Positions 44,063 through 52,859 are shown, numbered from the stretch's first letter. The stretch is 52,859 nt of DNA from Candidatus Gastranaerophilales bacterium (GCA_944324445.1 CALUWL010000006.1:1-52859), one strand, 5' to 3'. Made by a program: numbers and translations. Notes: a model not told the origin generated them from the sequence alone.

Positions 44063-44986
44063 TTATTTCATTATTCTTGCCCATTTTTCAAATGCGCTAT
44101 AATCTTTTTGCAGTTGAGTTTTAAGTACTCTTATGTTGCCGAAATTTTCTTCGTCCCTAACTTTTTTAACAAAAACTACATTTATGATTTTGCCGTATAT
44201 ATTTTCATCAAAATCGTATATATGCGCTTCCAGTATTTCATTTTTACCATCTGATAATGTGGGCTTTGTGCCCCATGATATAAGAGCCGGATTCATCATA
44301 GAGCCTGTTTGAACAAATCCGTAATAAACACCATAAGGAAGTTTTATCATGCTGTTTGGCCAAACAAGGTTTGCTGTTGGATAACCTAATATTCTTGCGG
44401 TTTTATCCCCCTTTATAACAGAATTTCTAACTGAAAAATATCTGCCTAAAAGTGCATGTACTGCATTTAGATGTCCGTATTGTATTCTTTTTCTTATTTC
44501 TGTTGAGCTTACTGTTTCTTTGTCTTTATATTTGTATTCCGGAACAACAATACATTCATAGTTAAAATTAGTTGCATAATCTTTTAGAAATTCAGGATTT
44601 CCGCTTTTATCTTTTCCAAATGTGTGGTTATACCCTATTACAATAAGTTCCGGTGCAAAATTTTGAACTAAGACTTTTTCTAAATAGTCATGTGCATTTA
44701 AATCCTTGTATTTTTCAAAACTTAATTCATAAAGGTAATCTATTCCCATAGAAGCCATTATGAGTTCTTTATCTTTGAAGCTTTGAATAGCCGGGATTTT
44801 TTCTTTATTAAAATAGTTTGCAGGATTATCATCAAAAGTTATTACAGCGGTTTTAATGCCTTTCATTTTTGCTTGTTGAATAAGCGTATTTAATATTTTT
44901 TTGTGTCCGATATGAACGCCGTCAAAAAAGCCCAATGCAAGTGCCAGTTTTTTGTTTTCTTCTGTTATTTCATGAAAAATTTTCAT
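44063..44986 (-). CDS. ribF: Bifunctional riboflavin kinase/FAD synthetase
   Basis: RibF makes FMN and FAD from riboflavin. The 307-residue product has the N-terminal nucleotidyltransferase signature FFDGVHIGH, ITFDDNPANY and the STEIRKRIQYG motif, then the flavokinase domain with TARILGYPTANL and YGVYYGF. The length is typical. It starts exactly where the rel gene stops (no gap), so it is translated from the same transcript. FAD made here also serves EtfA. Confidence 0.96.
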   Translation of the reverse strand: MKIFHEITEENKKLALALGFFDGVHIGHKKILNTLIQQAKMKGIKTAVITFDDNPANYFNKEKIPAIQSFKDKELIMASMGIDYLYELSFEKYKDLNAHDYLEKVLVQNFAPELIVIGYNHTFGKDKSGNPEFLKDYATNFNYECIVVPEYKYKDKETVSSTEIRKRIQYGHLNAVHALLGRYFSVRNSVIKGDKTARILGYPTANLVWPNSMIKLPYGVYYGFVQTGSMMNPALISWGTKPTLSDGKNEILEAHIYDFDENIYGKIINVVFVKKVRDEENFGNIRVLKTQLQKDYSAFEKWARIMK

Positions 44987-47224
44987 TTAATTTTTTATAT
45001 CCTTATTGGCAGCATTTTTATATCTGGCTTTTTTTCGATTGTTTTTAGGCTGGTTTAGGTTTTCTTTTTGTTGCAATCTTCTGACGGAATATACGTCGTT
45101 TATTGATTGAATTGCAAGAATAACTTTTTTAAGTGTGTCAATACTATCTAGTTCAAAGCCAAGGTCAATTATACCAAATTTTCTTCCTTTTAGGTAGGTG
45201 TTTGAATATATAATATTAATTCCCAAATCTCCGGTTTTCATAAGAACATCTCTTAAAATTCCAACTCTATCAAGACATTCTATTCTAATGTGAGCCATGT
45301 ATGTTGATTTTGTGGTGTTATCCGCCCATCTTATATCAATCATGCGTTCGGGTTCAATGTTATACAAGCATTTGCAATCAAGCCTGTGAACGCTTACTCC
45401 TTTTGAACGCGTAACAACGCCTATTATTGGTTCTCCCGGTATTGGAGAGCAGCATTTAGCTAAAGACCACAAAAGACCTTCCAGACCTATTATGTCGTTT
45501 TTTTTGTTTTTACTTTTTCTTGTTTGCGTATTTTGTCCTTGACTTGCTGCAAGTTCTTCATTTGTTTTTGGCGCTTCGTATTTTTTTAAAGTGTTCAAGA
45601 CTTTGTGTATAGTGGTTTCGCCGTAACCTAGTGCAGCGTATAAATCCTCTGCACTTTTATAATTCATTTCTTTTGCAGCTTTTTCAATTAATCCTGCTTT
45701 TGTAAATTCATCAAAACAAGCTTTAGTAAGTTCAATTTCAAGATTTGTTTTGCCTAGTTGAATGTTATCTTCTCTGTTGAATTTTTTAAACCATTGTCTT
45801 ATCTTTGAGCTTGCATTTTTTGTTACGACAAAATTAAGCCAATCTATTTTTGGCATAAATTGTTTAGATGTTAGAATTTCAACTATATCACCATTTTTTA
45901 ATTTAGTATCAAGCTGCGCTATTCTTCCGTTAATCAAAGCTCCTACTGTTCTGTGTCCAACTTCCGTATGTATTCTGTATGCAAAATCAACGGGTGTTGA
46001 ATTTTGAGGAAGGTCAAAAACATCTCCGTTTGGAGTGAAAACAAAAACCTGATTTGTAAAAAGGTCGAACTTTACGCTTTCGACAAAATCTTTAGCATCA
46101 GTTGATTCTCTATCCAATTCCATAACCTTGCGCATCCAAGAGAACTGAATATCTTGCTTGTTGCTTGCTTTGATTGAACCTGATTCCTTATATTTCCAGT
46201 GAGCTGCAACCCCGTATTCTGCTATTTCATGCATTTTGTGAGTTCTTATTTGAATTTCTACGGGTTTATTTTTTGCGCCTATTACGGATGTATGCAAAGA
46301 GCGGTACATATTTCCTTTTGGCATTGCTATATAGTCTTTAAATCTTCCGGGGATTGGCTTAAATAATTGATGGATTATACCTAATACTTGATAACATTCC
46401 GCTTCTGTATCGACTATAACTCTAACTGCCGTAACATCGTATAGTTGATCAAATGTTACATTTTGTCTTTGCATTTTATTATAAATGCTGTAATAGTGTT
46501 TGGCTCTGCCTTTGATTGTTGCCTTAATTTTATGTTTTTCCAGCTCTTTTTTAATTATTTCAATTAATGAATTTACTGTAGCATCTCTCATTGCTTTTGT
46601 TTCTGCAACAAGTTTTGCAATCTCGTAGTATTTTTCAGGATAAAGATATCTTAAAGATAAATCTTCGAGTTCTGCCTTGATTTTCCCCATCCCTAACCTG
46701 TTTGCAAGAGGTGCAAAAATATCAAGTGTTTCTTGAGCAATTTTTTTCTGTTTTGCTGCTGCCATAAATGAAAGAGTGCGCATATTATGGAGTCTGTCCG
46801 CCAATTTAAGCACAATTATTCTTATATCTTGTGCCATTGCAATAAACATACGTCTAAAATTTTCTGCCTGGCGTTCTTCTTTAGATTTAAATTGGTATTT
46901 ACCGAGTTTTGTAACGCCTTGCACTAAATTAACAACATCAATACCGAATTTTTCTTCCATCTCTTTTGGCGTTGTGTCGGTATCTTCTAAAATGTCGTGC
47001 AAAAATGCAGCAATAATTGTATCTTTATCAAGTTTTAAATCTGTAAGAATTTTGGCAACTTCCACAGGATGAACAATATATGGCTCTTGCGATATTCTGT
47101 ATTGTCCTTCATGTAGTTTTTTTGCCCAATTATACGCTGATTCTATTTGTTCAATATCTTCCGGATTTCTTTTTTGCTTAATCAGCTGTTCTTTTATTTC
47201 GTCAAATTTTTTTTGATAATCCAT
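44987..47224 (-). CDS. rel: Bifunctional (p)ppGpp synthetase/hydrolase
   Basis: The 745-residue product is a long Rel/SpoT stringent-response enzyme. Order: HD hydrolase domain with HPVEVAKILTDL and AAFLHDILEDT (about 40-90), RelA/SpoT synthetase domain (YNKMQRQNVTF, GRFKDYIAMPKGN, VEIQIRTHKMHEIAEYGVAA, about 240-345), TGS domain (VFTPNGDVFDLP, about 390), a Zn-finger-like CCSPIPGEPI block and a C-terminal ACT domain. The HD core is intact, so both activities are likely. ribF follows directly. This normal Rel contrasts with the RelA/SpoT-like domain in the giant protein at 34556. Confidence 0.96.
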   Translation of the reverse strand: MDYQKKFDEIKEQLIKQKRNPEDIEQIESAYNWAKKLHEGQYRISQEPYIVHPVEVAKILTDLKLDKDTIIAAFLHDILEDTDTTPKEMEEKFGIDVVNLVQGVTKLGKYQFKSKEERQAENFRRMFIAMAQDIRIIVLKLADRLHNMRTLSFMAAAKQKKIAQETLDIFAPLANRLGMGKIKAELEDLSLRYLYPEKYYEIAKLVAETKAMRDATVNSLIEIIKKELEKHKIKATIKGRAKHYYSIYNKMQRQNVTFDQLYDVTAVRVIVDTEAECYQVLGIIHQLFKPIPGRFKDYIAMPKGNMYRSLHTSVIGAKNKPVEIQIRTHKMHEIAEYGVAAHWKYKESGSIKASNKQDIQFSWMRKVMELDRESTDAKDFVESVKFDLFTNQVFVFTPNGDVFDLPQNSTPVDFAYRIHTEVGHRTVGALINGRIAQLDTKLKNGDIVEILTSKQFMPKIDWLNFVVTKNASSKIRQWFKKFNREDNIQLGKTNLEIELTKACFDEFTKAGLIEKAAKEMNYKSAEDLYAALGYGETTIHKVLNTLKKYEAPKTNEELAASQGQNTQTRKSKNKKNDIIGLEGLLWSLAKCCSPIPGEPIIGVVTRSKGVSVHRLDCKCLYNIEPERMIDIRWADNTTKSTYMAHIRIECLDRVGILRDVLMKTGDLGINIIYSNTYLKGRKFGIIDLGFELDSIDTLKKVILAIQSINDVYSVRRLQQKENLNQPKNNRKKARYKNAANKDIKN

Positions 47225-47295
47225 TTTTTCATTATACTACTTATCTCGTATTTGTTGTATATTATTTGTTGTATTTTGTTTTGAGGCGTAAATTT

Positions 47296-47568
47296 GTGTT
47301 ATTTTCAAATATTGAAGAATTTAAAAAAGCTGTTTCGCAAGGTTTAGTGCAAAAATTTAAGATTAAAGCTATTCCTTCTTCAAAGGTTGAAAACATTGAA
47401 TTTTGCGATGAATACATTAAAATCAAAATAAAAGATAAAGCTATCGAAGGTAGGGCAAATAAAGCTATAATTGAATTTCTTTCAAATGTTTTAAAAATTC
47501 CAAAATCTAAAATCAAAATTGCAAGCGGTGAAAAGTCCTCTATTAAATTGATTCAGCTTTTATTATAA
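47296..47568 (+). CDS. DUF167 (YggU-like) protein
   Basis: The roughly 90-residue product shows the DUF167 core: FKIKAIPSSKVENI, IKIKIKDKAIEGRANKAII, and KIPKSKIKIASGEKSSIKLI, a small alpha/beta fold of unknown activity. I chose GTG 47296 with GAGG upstream; a TTG at 47266 would add ten residues. It is the first gene on the plus strand after the rel gene, divergent from it. Confidence 0.88.
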   Translation: MLFSNIEEFKKAVSQGLVQKFKIKAIPSSKVENIEFCDEYIKIKIKDKAIEGRANKAIIEFLSNVLKIPKSKIKIASGEKSSIKLIQLLL

Positions 47569-47674
47569 TTTAGTAGTTTTAAGTTTTGTAAAGATATGTT
47601 ATAATTTTTAAAAATTTTAGCATTTTTTTTCTTTAGGTGATTTAAAGATATTGTTGAATAGCGAAAGGTTGAAA

Positions 47675-49516
47675 GTGGATTTTAATAATATAAAAGAAGA
47701 AAATTCCCGCTCCTTAGCCTATAACGGCAATGTTAATCAAAAAACATCGAACCCGATTGACAAGCCGAAGATTATGCCTCTCAATACAAGAACCTCTTCT
47801 AATAGACTATATAGCGGTTATACTAATTCTTATCATAAAACTAACGATATAAATTATTTGGATTTAATAAGTGCGATAAATGTTTCTTTTAGTGGACAAA
47901 CAGATATTGTACATTTGTTTTATTCTATTCATAATAATATTTGCGCAAGGTTAAGTTTAAGTTTTTGTGCTCTTGGAATATTTAATCCGAACTCTAATTA
48001 TATTAATCTAAAATTAATAGACAAAACAGGAACTTCTTATAATTCAAAGGTTCTTTTAACTGAAAACGAGAATGTAATAGTTAAAGCTTTTCAAAATAAG
48101 CAAGCAATTTTTACAACAGATAGTGAATATTTGAAATTGAATTATCTTGAAAATGCTTCTACTCAAATTATCCCTTTGGTTGTTTTTGGTGAATGCCTTG
48201 GAGTTATAATTTTTGCAGATAATAATGCAAATCAGTTTTTTGAACTATATAAATTAATTGCAAATTATTTTGCAGTATTTTCTAAAAACAGAATGCTTTC
48301 TGATTTAGTGGATAGAAACACTGATACCGATTCTTTGACAGGACTTTCTAATCATAAAAAGCTGCAAGAAGATTTGGCTGTTGAAATTTCTCAATGTGCA
48401 AATTCTGACAAAAAACTTGCCTTTTGTATCTTTGATATTGCAAATATTTCGGAAATTAATAATGAATTAGGGCATGCAAAAGGTGATGAAGTAATAAAAG
48501 AAGTTGCTAAAAAGATTAAAAAGAATGTTAGAAATACTGATATTCTGGGTCGATACGGCGGGGATAAAATTGCAATCATTATGCCTGATACAACAGACGA
48601 AGAAGCAAAATATGTTTGCGAATATCTTTTGTATAACCTATCTTGCACTATGTTTGATGATTTAGGACAATTAAAATTTTCTTGCGGTATTTCAATGTTT
48701 CCTGAAGCTACAAATAAGCAAGAAAAGCTGACGATTTTAGCAGAGCAAGCTCTCTATATTTCAAAAAGCAAAAGAAACCAAACGGGTCAATCGACAATAA
48801 TTTCTACAAATGACTATAATTTCTGGGATGATGAAGCTCTTAAATGTTTTGCTGAAGTCCTTACTAAAAAACATGCTTCAGTTGGAATTAATATCGAAGA
48901 AGAATTGATTAATCAGTTCCATAATGAAAACATTATATCAAATGAACATTTGCTTGATGTTGTATCATCTTTAGCTGCTACAATTGATGCTAAAGATACA
49001 TATACAAAAGGTCATTCTGCTGCTGTTTCAAGATACGCCGAAGCATTAGCAAGAGCTATGGATTTACCTGCAAATGAAGTTGAGCGAATTAAACTTGGTG
49101 CAATTTTGCATGATATTGGAAAAATTGGAATACCTGAACATATATTAAGAAAACCTGAAATGTTATCGGATGATGAGTGGTTGATTATGAAACAACATCC
49201 TGTAATTGGTGCTGATAAAGTTTTAAAACCTAATAAATCTTTGCATGATTTAATTCCAATGGTTAAATATCACCATGAACATATAGATGGTTCAGGTTAT
49301 CCTTACGGCTTAAAAGGTGATGACATACCTCTTTCTGCTAGAATTGTTGCAATCGCAGATTCATATCACGCCCTTATTTCTGATAGACCATATAGAAAGG
49401 GTTTATCTATTCAAAAAGCTTGTGAAATATTAAAAATGGGCGCAGGTACACAGTGGGACAAGGAGCTTGTAAGAAGATTTATAATTATTGCTCCTAGTTT
49501 GGCTACAAATATTTAA
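47675..49516 (+). CDS. GAF-GGDEF-HD-GYP signalling protein with degenerate GGDEF
   Basis: The product (613 residues from GTG 47675, with AAAGG six bases upstream; TTG 47651 is an alternative) has a disordered 70-residue start, a GAF-like domain (about 75-205), a diguanylate-cyclase domain and an HD-GYP phosphodiesterase. The GGDEF signature is GGDKI (residues 295-299), so the metal/substrate Glu is a Lys and cyclase activity is unlikely. The HD-GYP site is intact: HDIGKIG (His479, Asp480), HHEHIDGSGYPYGL (from His533) and the DSYHAL motif. Predicted to cleave a cyclic dinucleotide under GAF control. There is no membrane segment. Confidence 0.93.
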   Translation: MDFNNIKEENSRSLAYNGNVNQKTSNPIDKPKIMPLNTRTSSNRLYSGYTNSYHKTNDINYLDLISAINVSFSGQTDIVHLFYSIHNNICARLSLSFCALGIFNPNSNYINLKLIDKTGTSYNSKVLLTENENVIVKAFQNKQAIFTTDSEYLKLNYLENASTQIIPLVVFGECLGVIIFADNNANQFFELYKLIANYFAVFSKNRMLSDLVDRNTDTDSLTGLSNHKKLQEDLAVEISQCANSDKKLAFCIFDIANISEINNELGHAKGDEVIKEVAKKIKKNVRNTDILGRYGGDKIAIIMPDTTDEEAKYVCEYLLYNLSCTMFDDLGQLKFSCGISMFPEATNKQEKLTILAEQALYISKSKRNQTGQSTIISTNDYNFWDDEALKCFAEVLTKKHASVGINIEEELINQFHNENIISNEHLLDVVSSLAATIDAKDTYTKGHSAAVSRYAEALARAMDLPANEVERIKLGAILHDIGKIGIPEHILRKPEMLSDDEWLIMKQHPVIGADKVLKPNKSLHDLIPMVKYHHEHIDGSGYPYGLKGDDIPLSARIVAIADSYHALISDRPYRKGLSIQKACEILKMGAGTQWDKELVRRFIIIAPSLATNI

Positions 49517-50237
49517 TGCTATTTAAAATATGTTTTTTAAAAAAATGAGATAAACTCACTTTAATGCAGCCTAATCCGTATTTGCATGAATTTTTAAAAT
49601 TAATAGAACTTGCTTCATCAAAATATCTTGCAGGGGCTGATATTTCACCAATTGAAAAATTGTTGCTGCAAATGAGCGCTAATAGTTCATTATCAAAAAT
49701 AAAGTCATTATTTAGTTTATTATAGTCAATTTTTCTTAAAATATCAGCTCTAAATGCTCTATATCCGCTGTGGTATTCGGATAGATTTTGATTTAGCATA
49801 ATGTTTTGAAATTTTGTTAAAAATTTGTTTGCAAAATACTTATATCTTGGCATTTTGCTTTTTTTAGCATTTCCCGTAAGAAACCTTGAAGCAATGACAA
49901 AATCATAGTTATCGTATGCTATCATTGAAGCTATTGCAGGGATTAATTTTGGGTCATATTGATAATCAGGATGAAGCATTATTATTATATCTGCATTAAT
50001 TTTAAGAGCCTCATTGTAGCAAGTTTTTTGATTTGCGCCGTATCCCAAGTTTTTACTGTGGCAAATTGTTTTAATTCCAAGGCTTTTTGCTATTTTAACA
50101 GTGTCATCTTTTGAAAAATCGTCAACTAAAATAATGTCGTCAACAAATTCTTTTGGGATTTCATTGTACGTTTTTTCTAAAGTTGCCTGCGCATTATACG
50201 CAGGCATGACTATAATTATTTTTTTATTATTTAGCAT
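49503..50237 (-). CDS. Family 2 glycosyltransferase (polyprenol-phosphate hexose type)
   Basis: The 244-residue product has IIVMPAYNAQATLE, DDIILVDDFSKDDT, and the MLHPDYQYDPKLI loop where DPD is written HPDY, as in dolichol/undecaprenyl-phosphate mannosyl- or glucosyltransferases. GYRAFRADIL is the acceptor-side motif of this group. There is no C-terminal membrane domain. It starts one base after aspS on the same strand and its end overlaps the HD-GYP gene by 14 bases. Confidence 0.9.
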   Translation of the reverse strand: MLNNKKIIIVMPAYNAQATLEKTYNEIPKEFVDDIILVDDFSKDDTVKIAKSLGIKTICHSKNLGYGANQKTCYNEALKINADIIIMLHPDYQYDPKLIPAIASMIAYDNYDFVIASRFLTGNAKKSKMPRYKYFANKFLTKFQNIMLNQNLSEYHSGYRAFRADILRKIDYNKLNNDFIFDNELLALICSNNFSIGEISAPARYFDEASSINFKNSCKYGLGCIKVSLSHFFKKHILNSIKYL

Positions 50238-50238
50238 T

Positions 50239-52014
50239 TTATACCTTAGGTAAATTTCTTAATTTCAAATGCAATTCTCTAAGTTGTTCTTCAGATGCAG
50301 CAGAAGGCGCATTTGTCATTAAGTCTTTTGCGGCTGAATTTTTAGGAAACGCAATAACTTCTCTGATTGAATTTGCTCTCAATAAAAGTGCAACAAGTCT
50401 GTCTAATCCGATTGCAAGGCCGCCGTGAGGAGGTGTTCCGTATTTGAAAGCATCAATCATAAATTCAAATTTTTCGTTGATGTCTTCTTGAGTTAAACCA
50501 AGAGCATGGAATACTTTTCTTTGAATTTCAGCGTCATGAATTCTGATTGAACCGCCGCCAAGTTCGTTCCCGTTGTAGATAATGTCGTATGCTATTGATT
50601 TAACGTTGCCTTTATCATTTTCAAGCTTGTCAATATCTTCCATAGCAGGCATTGTAAACGGATGGTGCATTGATTTATAGGTATTATCTTCAAAGCTGTA
50701 TTCAAATAAAGGAAAATCAACTACCCATAAAAGGTCGTGTTTAGATTTATCAATCATATTAAGTTTTTCACCAAAATATAATCTGAATCTTCCTAATACA
50801 TCAAATACAATTTGCGGATAATCAGCTACAAAGAACACTATATCACCATTTTGAGCTTGCGCTCTTGACTGAATTTCTTTAATTTGTTCTTCATTTAAGA
50901 ATTTTAAAACAGGCGATTTGACTGTTCCATCTTCCATATAAGTTATCCAAGCAAGGCCTTTAGCGCCGAATGAAATTGCAAGATTTCTGACATCGTCCAT
51001 TTCTTTTCTTGAATATCCTGCAATTCCGGGGATTTTTATTGCTCTTACTGTTCCGCCGTTATTTATGACTGCTTTAAAAGCTTCGAAGGTTGATTCTTTC
51101 ATAATATCTGTTACATCAAACAGTTCCAACCCAAAGCGTGTATCAGGTTTATCTGAGCCGAATCTATCCATTGCTTCTTTGTATGTAATTCTTCTGAAAG
51201 GAGCTTTAACTTCAACCCCTGCTGCCTTAAATGCATTTTCAATAAGTCCTTCAGTCATTTTAATAACATCATCCTGATTTACGAAAGACATTTCCATATC
51301 AACCTGTGTAAATTCAGGTTGTCTATCTGCTCTTAAATCTTCATCTCTGAAGCATTTTGCTATTTGATAATATTTTTCAAAGCCTGCAACCATTAAAAGC
51401 TGTTTAAAAATTTGTGGCGATTGAGGAAGTGCATAAAATTTTCCATCATGAATTCTTGAAGGAACAAGATAATCACGAGCGCCTTCAGGTGTTGCTTTGA
51501 TTAAAATCGGGGTTTCAACTTCCATAAAATCAAGACTGTTTAAGTAGTTTCTTATAGCTGTTACGATTTTATGACGCAGTTGAAAATTGTTCATCATTTT
51601 TTCGCGTCTTAAATCTAAATAGCGATATTTTAAACGTACATCTTCAGATACATTATCATCATCCAAAACAAAAGGAAGAGTTTGCGCGCTTGACAGCACA
51701 TTAACCGTTTTCGGATACATTTCAATTGTACCTGTTTTTAATTTGTCGTTAATAGTATCATCCGGTCTTTTTGTGATTTCGCCTTCAACTTGTATAACGT
51801 ATTCAGGTTTTATTTTTGATAAAACTTTATGTACTTCAGGGTTTATAGTAGGGTCTGCAACAAGTTGAAAAAGTCCTGTTTTATCTCTTAATTCAACAAA
51901 AATTATTCCGCCTAAATCACGAATTGTGCTTGCCCAGCCTGCTAAAAGTGCTGTTTTTCCGATATCGGATTCATTTAGTTCGCTGCAGCTTTGTTTTTTA
52001 TAGGTTAATTCCAT
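50239..52014 (-). CDS. aspS: Aspartyl-tRNA synthetase
   Basis: This class IIb synthetase charges tRNA(Asp). The 591-residue product has the N-terminal OB-fold anticodon-binding domain (LAGWASTIRDLGGIIFVELR), motif 2 (FRDEDLRADRQPEFTQVD), the bacterial insertion domain and motif 3 (GLAIGLDRLVALLL). Since GatB is present, it could be of the non-discriminating kind that also charges tRNA(Asn), but that cannot be told by eye. Bacterial length (about 590) is normal. Confidence 0.97.
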   Translation of the reverse strand: MELTYKKQSCSELNESDIGKTALLAGWASTIRDLGGIIFVELRDKTGLFQLVADPTINPEVHKVLSKIKPEYVIQVEGEITKRPDDTINDKLKTGTIEMYPKTVNVLSSAQTLPFVLDDDNVSEDVRLKYRYLDLRREKMMNNFQLRHKIVTAIRNYLNSLDFMEVETPILIKATPEGARDYLVPSRIHDGKFYALPQSPQIFKQLLMVAGFEKYYQIAKCFRDEDLRADRQPEFTQVDMEMSFVNQDDVIKMTEGLIENAFKAAGVEVKAPFRRITYKEAMDRFGSDKPDTRFGLELFDVTDIMKESTFEAFKAVINNGGTVRAIKIPGIAGYSRKEMDDVRNLAISFGAKGLAWITYMEDGTVKSPVLKFLNEEQIKEIQSRAQAQNGDIVFFVADYPQIVFDVLGRFRLYFGEKLNMIDKSKHDLLWVVDFPLFEYSFEDNTYKSMHHPFTMPAMEDIDKLENDKGNVKSIAYDIIYNGNELGGGSIRIHDAEIQRKVFHALGLTQEDINEKFEFMIDAFKYGTPPHGGLAIGLDRLVALLLRANSIREVIAFPKNSAAKDLMTNAPSAASEEQLRELHLKLRNLPKV

Positions 52015-52108
52015 ATTCTCCCTCTCGTTTAATTATTAATGTAGCTTTATTATAAAATAAACATGAAAATTTAACCAATTTTTTTAAGTTAGAGGTTTTT
52101 TAAAAAAA

Positions 52109-52143
52109 TCTCCTTGGTTTTTTTAAATTTTTTTCCAAGGAGA
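52109..52143 (-). terminator. Terminator after the right-edge gene
   Basis: TCTCCTTGG (52109-52117) and CCAAGGAGA (52135-52143) form a perfect 9-bp stem with a T/A-rich loop. On the minus strand it is 23 bases past the stop of the right-edge gene and ends in a long T-run. Confidence 0.9.
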
Positions 52144-52166
52144 ATTTTTGTTTTGAAATTATTTTA

Positions 52167-52859
52167 TTATATTGCTTGCGGGTCAACTTTTTCTATTTTA
52201 CCTTTTGCATTGCGGACAAATTTTTCTGCCCAGCTTTCTGTTCCGTCTGGATTAGATTTAAAATCTTTTGTAAATCCGGAAAGTTTGTTGTCTGAATATA
52301 TGAAGTCTTCTGCCCAACTTGTTGTTCTGTCTGGATTCAATTTAAAATCTTTTGTAAATTCAGAAAGTTTGCCGTCTGAATATATGAAGTCTTCTGCGCA
52401 ACTTTGTGTTCCGTCTGGATGCCATTTATAATCTTTTGCGAATCTTAAAAGTTTGCCGTCTGAATAATCGAAACTTTCCGCCACGCTTCCTGTTCCGTCT
52501 GCATTTTGTGTAATACCTTTGCCTATTCCTCTTATTTCAAGATTATCAGGGTTAAAATATGTTTGTCTTAAAATTTTATCCCCATCTAATTCATCCATTA
52601 TTTTTTCTGCACCTTCAGCACTTGTATCATCAACAAATCTTCTTATGGTTTTGCCTGATTCATCAACAACATCTTTGAAACCTTCTTCTTTTGCTTTTTT
52701 TAATATCTCCATAATTTCATCATATTGTTTTTGCGCTTCAACTTTGATTTCTTCTGCAGTTTTTTGAATTTTTTTGCTTTCTCTTAAAATTTCGTTTGCT
52801 TGTTGTTCGATTTTACCTTTAAAACTTATCTTTCCTGTTTTAATTGCAAAAATTAAACC
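52167..52859 (-). CDS. Partial protein with 28-residue tandem repeats (5' end beyond window)
   Basis: The frame is open from the right edge to a TAA at 52167-52169 (230 residues seen, start outside). The visible N-terminal part reads IKTGKISFKGKIEQ, with the SFKG motif seen also at 42845-43852, then a coiled-coil stretch (about residues 17-70) and C-terminal repeats of the form S-x-AE-x-F-x-YSD-x-KL-x2-F-x-KD-x-K-x2-PD. Three full 28-residue units and a trailing partial unit are present. The repeat loosely recalls MORN/YwqK-type beta-repeats, but I would not assign a family. No function can be given. Confidence 0.8.
   Translation of the reverse strand, partial: GLIFAIKTGKISFKGKIEQQANEILRESKKIQKTAEEIKVEAQKQYDEIMEILKKAKEEGFKDVVDESGKTIRRFVDDTSAEGAEKIMDELDGDKILRQTYFNPDNLEIRGIGKGITQNADGTGSVAESFDYSDGKLLRFAKDYKWHPDGTQSCAEDFIYSDGKLSEFTKDFKLNPDRTTSWAEDFIYSDNKLSGFTKDFKSNPDGTESWAEKFVRNAKGKIEKVDPQAI
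52236..52487 (-). repeat. Three 84-bp tandem repeats in the right-edge gene
   Basis: Units are at 52404-52487, 52320-52403 and 52236-52319 (gene order), each coding 28 residues. The last two are most alike, including the shared GAATATATGAAGTCTTCTGC on the plus strand. Unit number may vary among strains. Confidence 0.85.

Noticed and set aside
44063-44990. FMN riboswitch controlling ribF
   Set aside because: ribF begins directly at the end of rel with no leader, so there is no space for one.
1-52859. Insertion sequences, prophage genes, integrase or replication origin
   Set aside because: No transposase, integrase, phage structural gene, dnaA-box cluster or terminal inverted repeat was recognised in any frame.

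Overview
The window is about 52.9 kb of AT-rich, densely coded bacterial chromosome. I infer an uncultured gut member of Candidatus Gastranaerophilales (Melainabacteria/Vampirovibrionia). The clues are the base composition, a mix of house-keeping genes seen in anaerobic Gram-negative-type bacteria (rubrerythrin, 2-oxoacid:ferredoxin oxidoreductase, EtfAB), and lineage-type hypothetical proteins carrying an N-terminal MRI...FKG pattern (42845-43852, right edge) or a shared NAVSINI motif (2293-4628). This placement is from pattern memory, not from a search.

Layout. 1-713: hairpins at the left edge, a tRNA-Leu(CAA) on the minus strand, then a 120-bp tandem repeat built from the 5' end of that tRNA, with an unusually GC-rich patch. 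714-4628: gatB, then two paralogous low-complexity/helical-repeat proteins. 4686-10273: lytic transglycosylase, rubrerythrin, ileS. 10438-16019: secA facing a minus-strand operon hemW-X-Y-dxr; hemW has an in-frame stop about 90 codons before its natural end. 16034-18899: a GlmS-isomerase-like SIS protein with etfB and etfA. 19099-27869: a degenerate alpha/beta hydrolase, a YitT protein, then a plus-strand run of a solute-binding lipoprotein, a membrane-pyrophosphatase homologue that has lost its catalytic residues, yjbQ, an M24 aminopeptidase, a SpoU methylase, mtnP and yggT. 27926-32745: a tight minus-strand operon of a four-subunit VorB-type 2-oxoacid:ferredoxin oxidoreductase followed by fabH and fabF. 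32840-38845: sugar MFS transporter, a 1196-residue protein ending in a RelA/SpoT-like nucleotidyltransferase domain with an ATGA-coupled small downstream gene, and DedA. 38945-41607: GDP-fucose synthase and two glycosyltransferases. 41649-43852: two lineage-type membrane-linked proteins. 44063-52014: ribF, long Rel, a DUF167 protein, a GAF-GGDEF-HD-GYP protein with a broken GGDEF signature, a glycosyltransferase and aspS. The right edge cuts a protein with 28-residue tandem repeats.

How the genes work together. Most of the window is core metabolism: translation (gatB, ileS, aspS, tRNA-Leu), secretion (secA), isoprenoids (dxr), flavin cofactors (ribF) with flavin electron transfer (etfAB), and lipid synthesis. 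The vor-fabHF operon suggests that acyl-CoA made from branched-chain 2-oxoacids may prime fatty-acid synthesis. Two nucleotide-signal themes occur: a normal long Rel enzyme and a separate giant protein with a RelA/SpoT-fold domain that looks like a polymorphic-toxin-type effector. The two strongest candidates for undescribed biology are that effector-like pair (34158-38146) and the catalytically dead membrane-pyrophosphatase relative (21532-23637). No insertion sequence, phage, CRISPR array or replication origin was seen.
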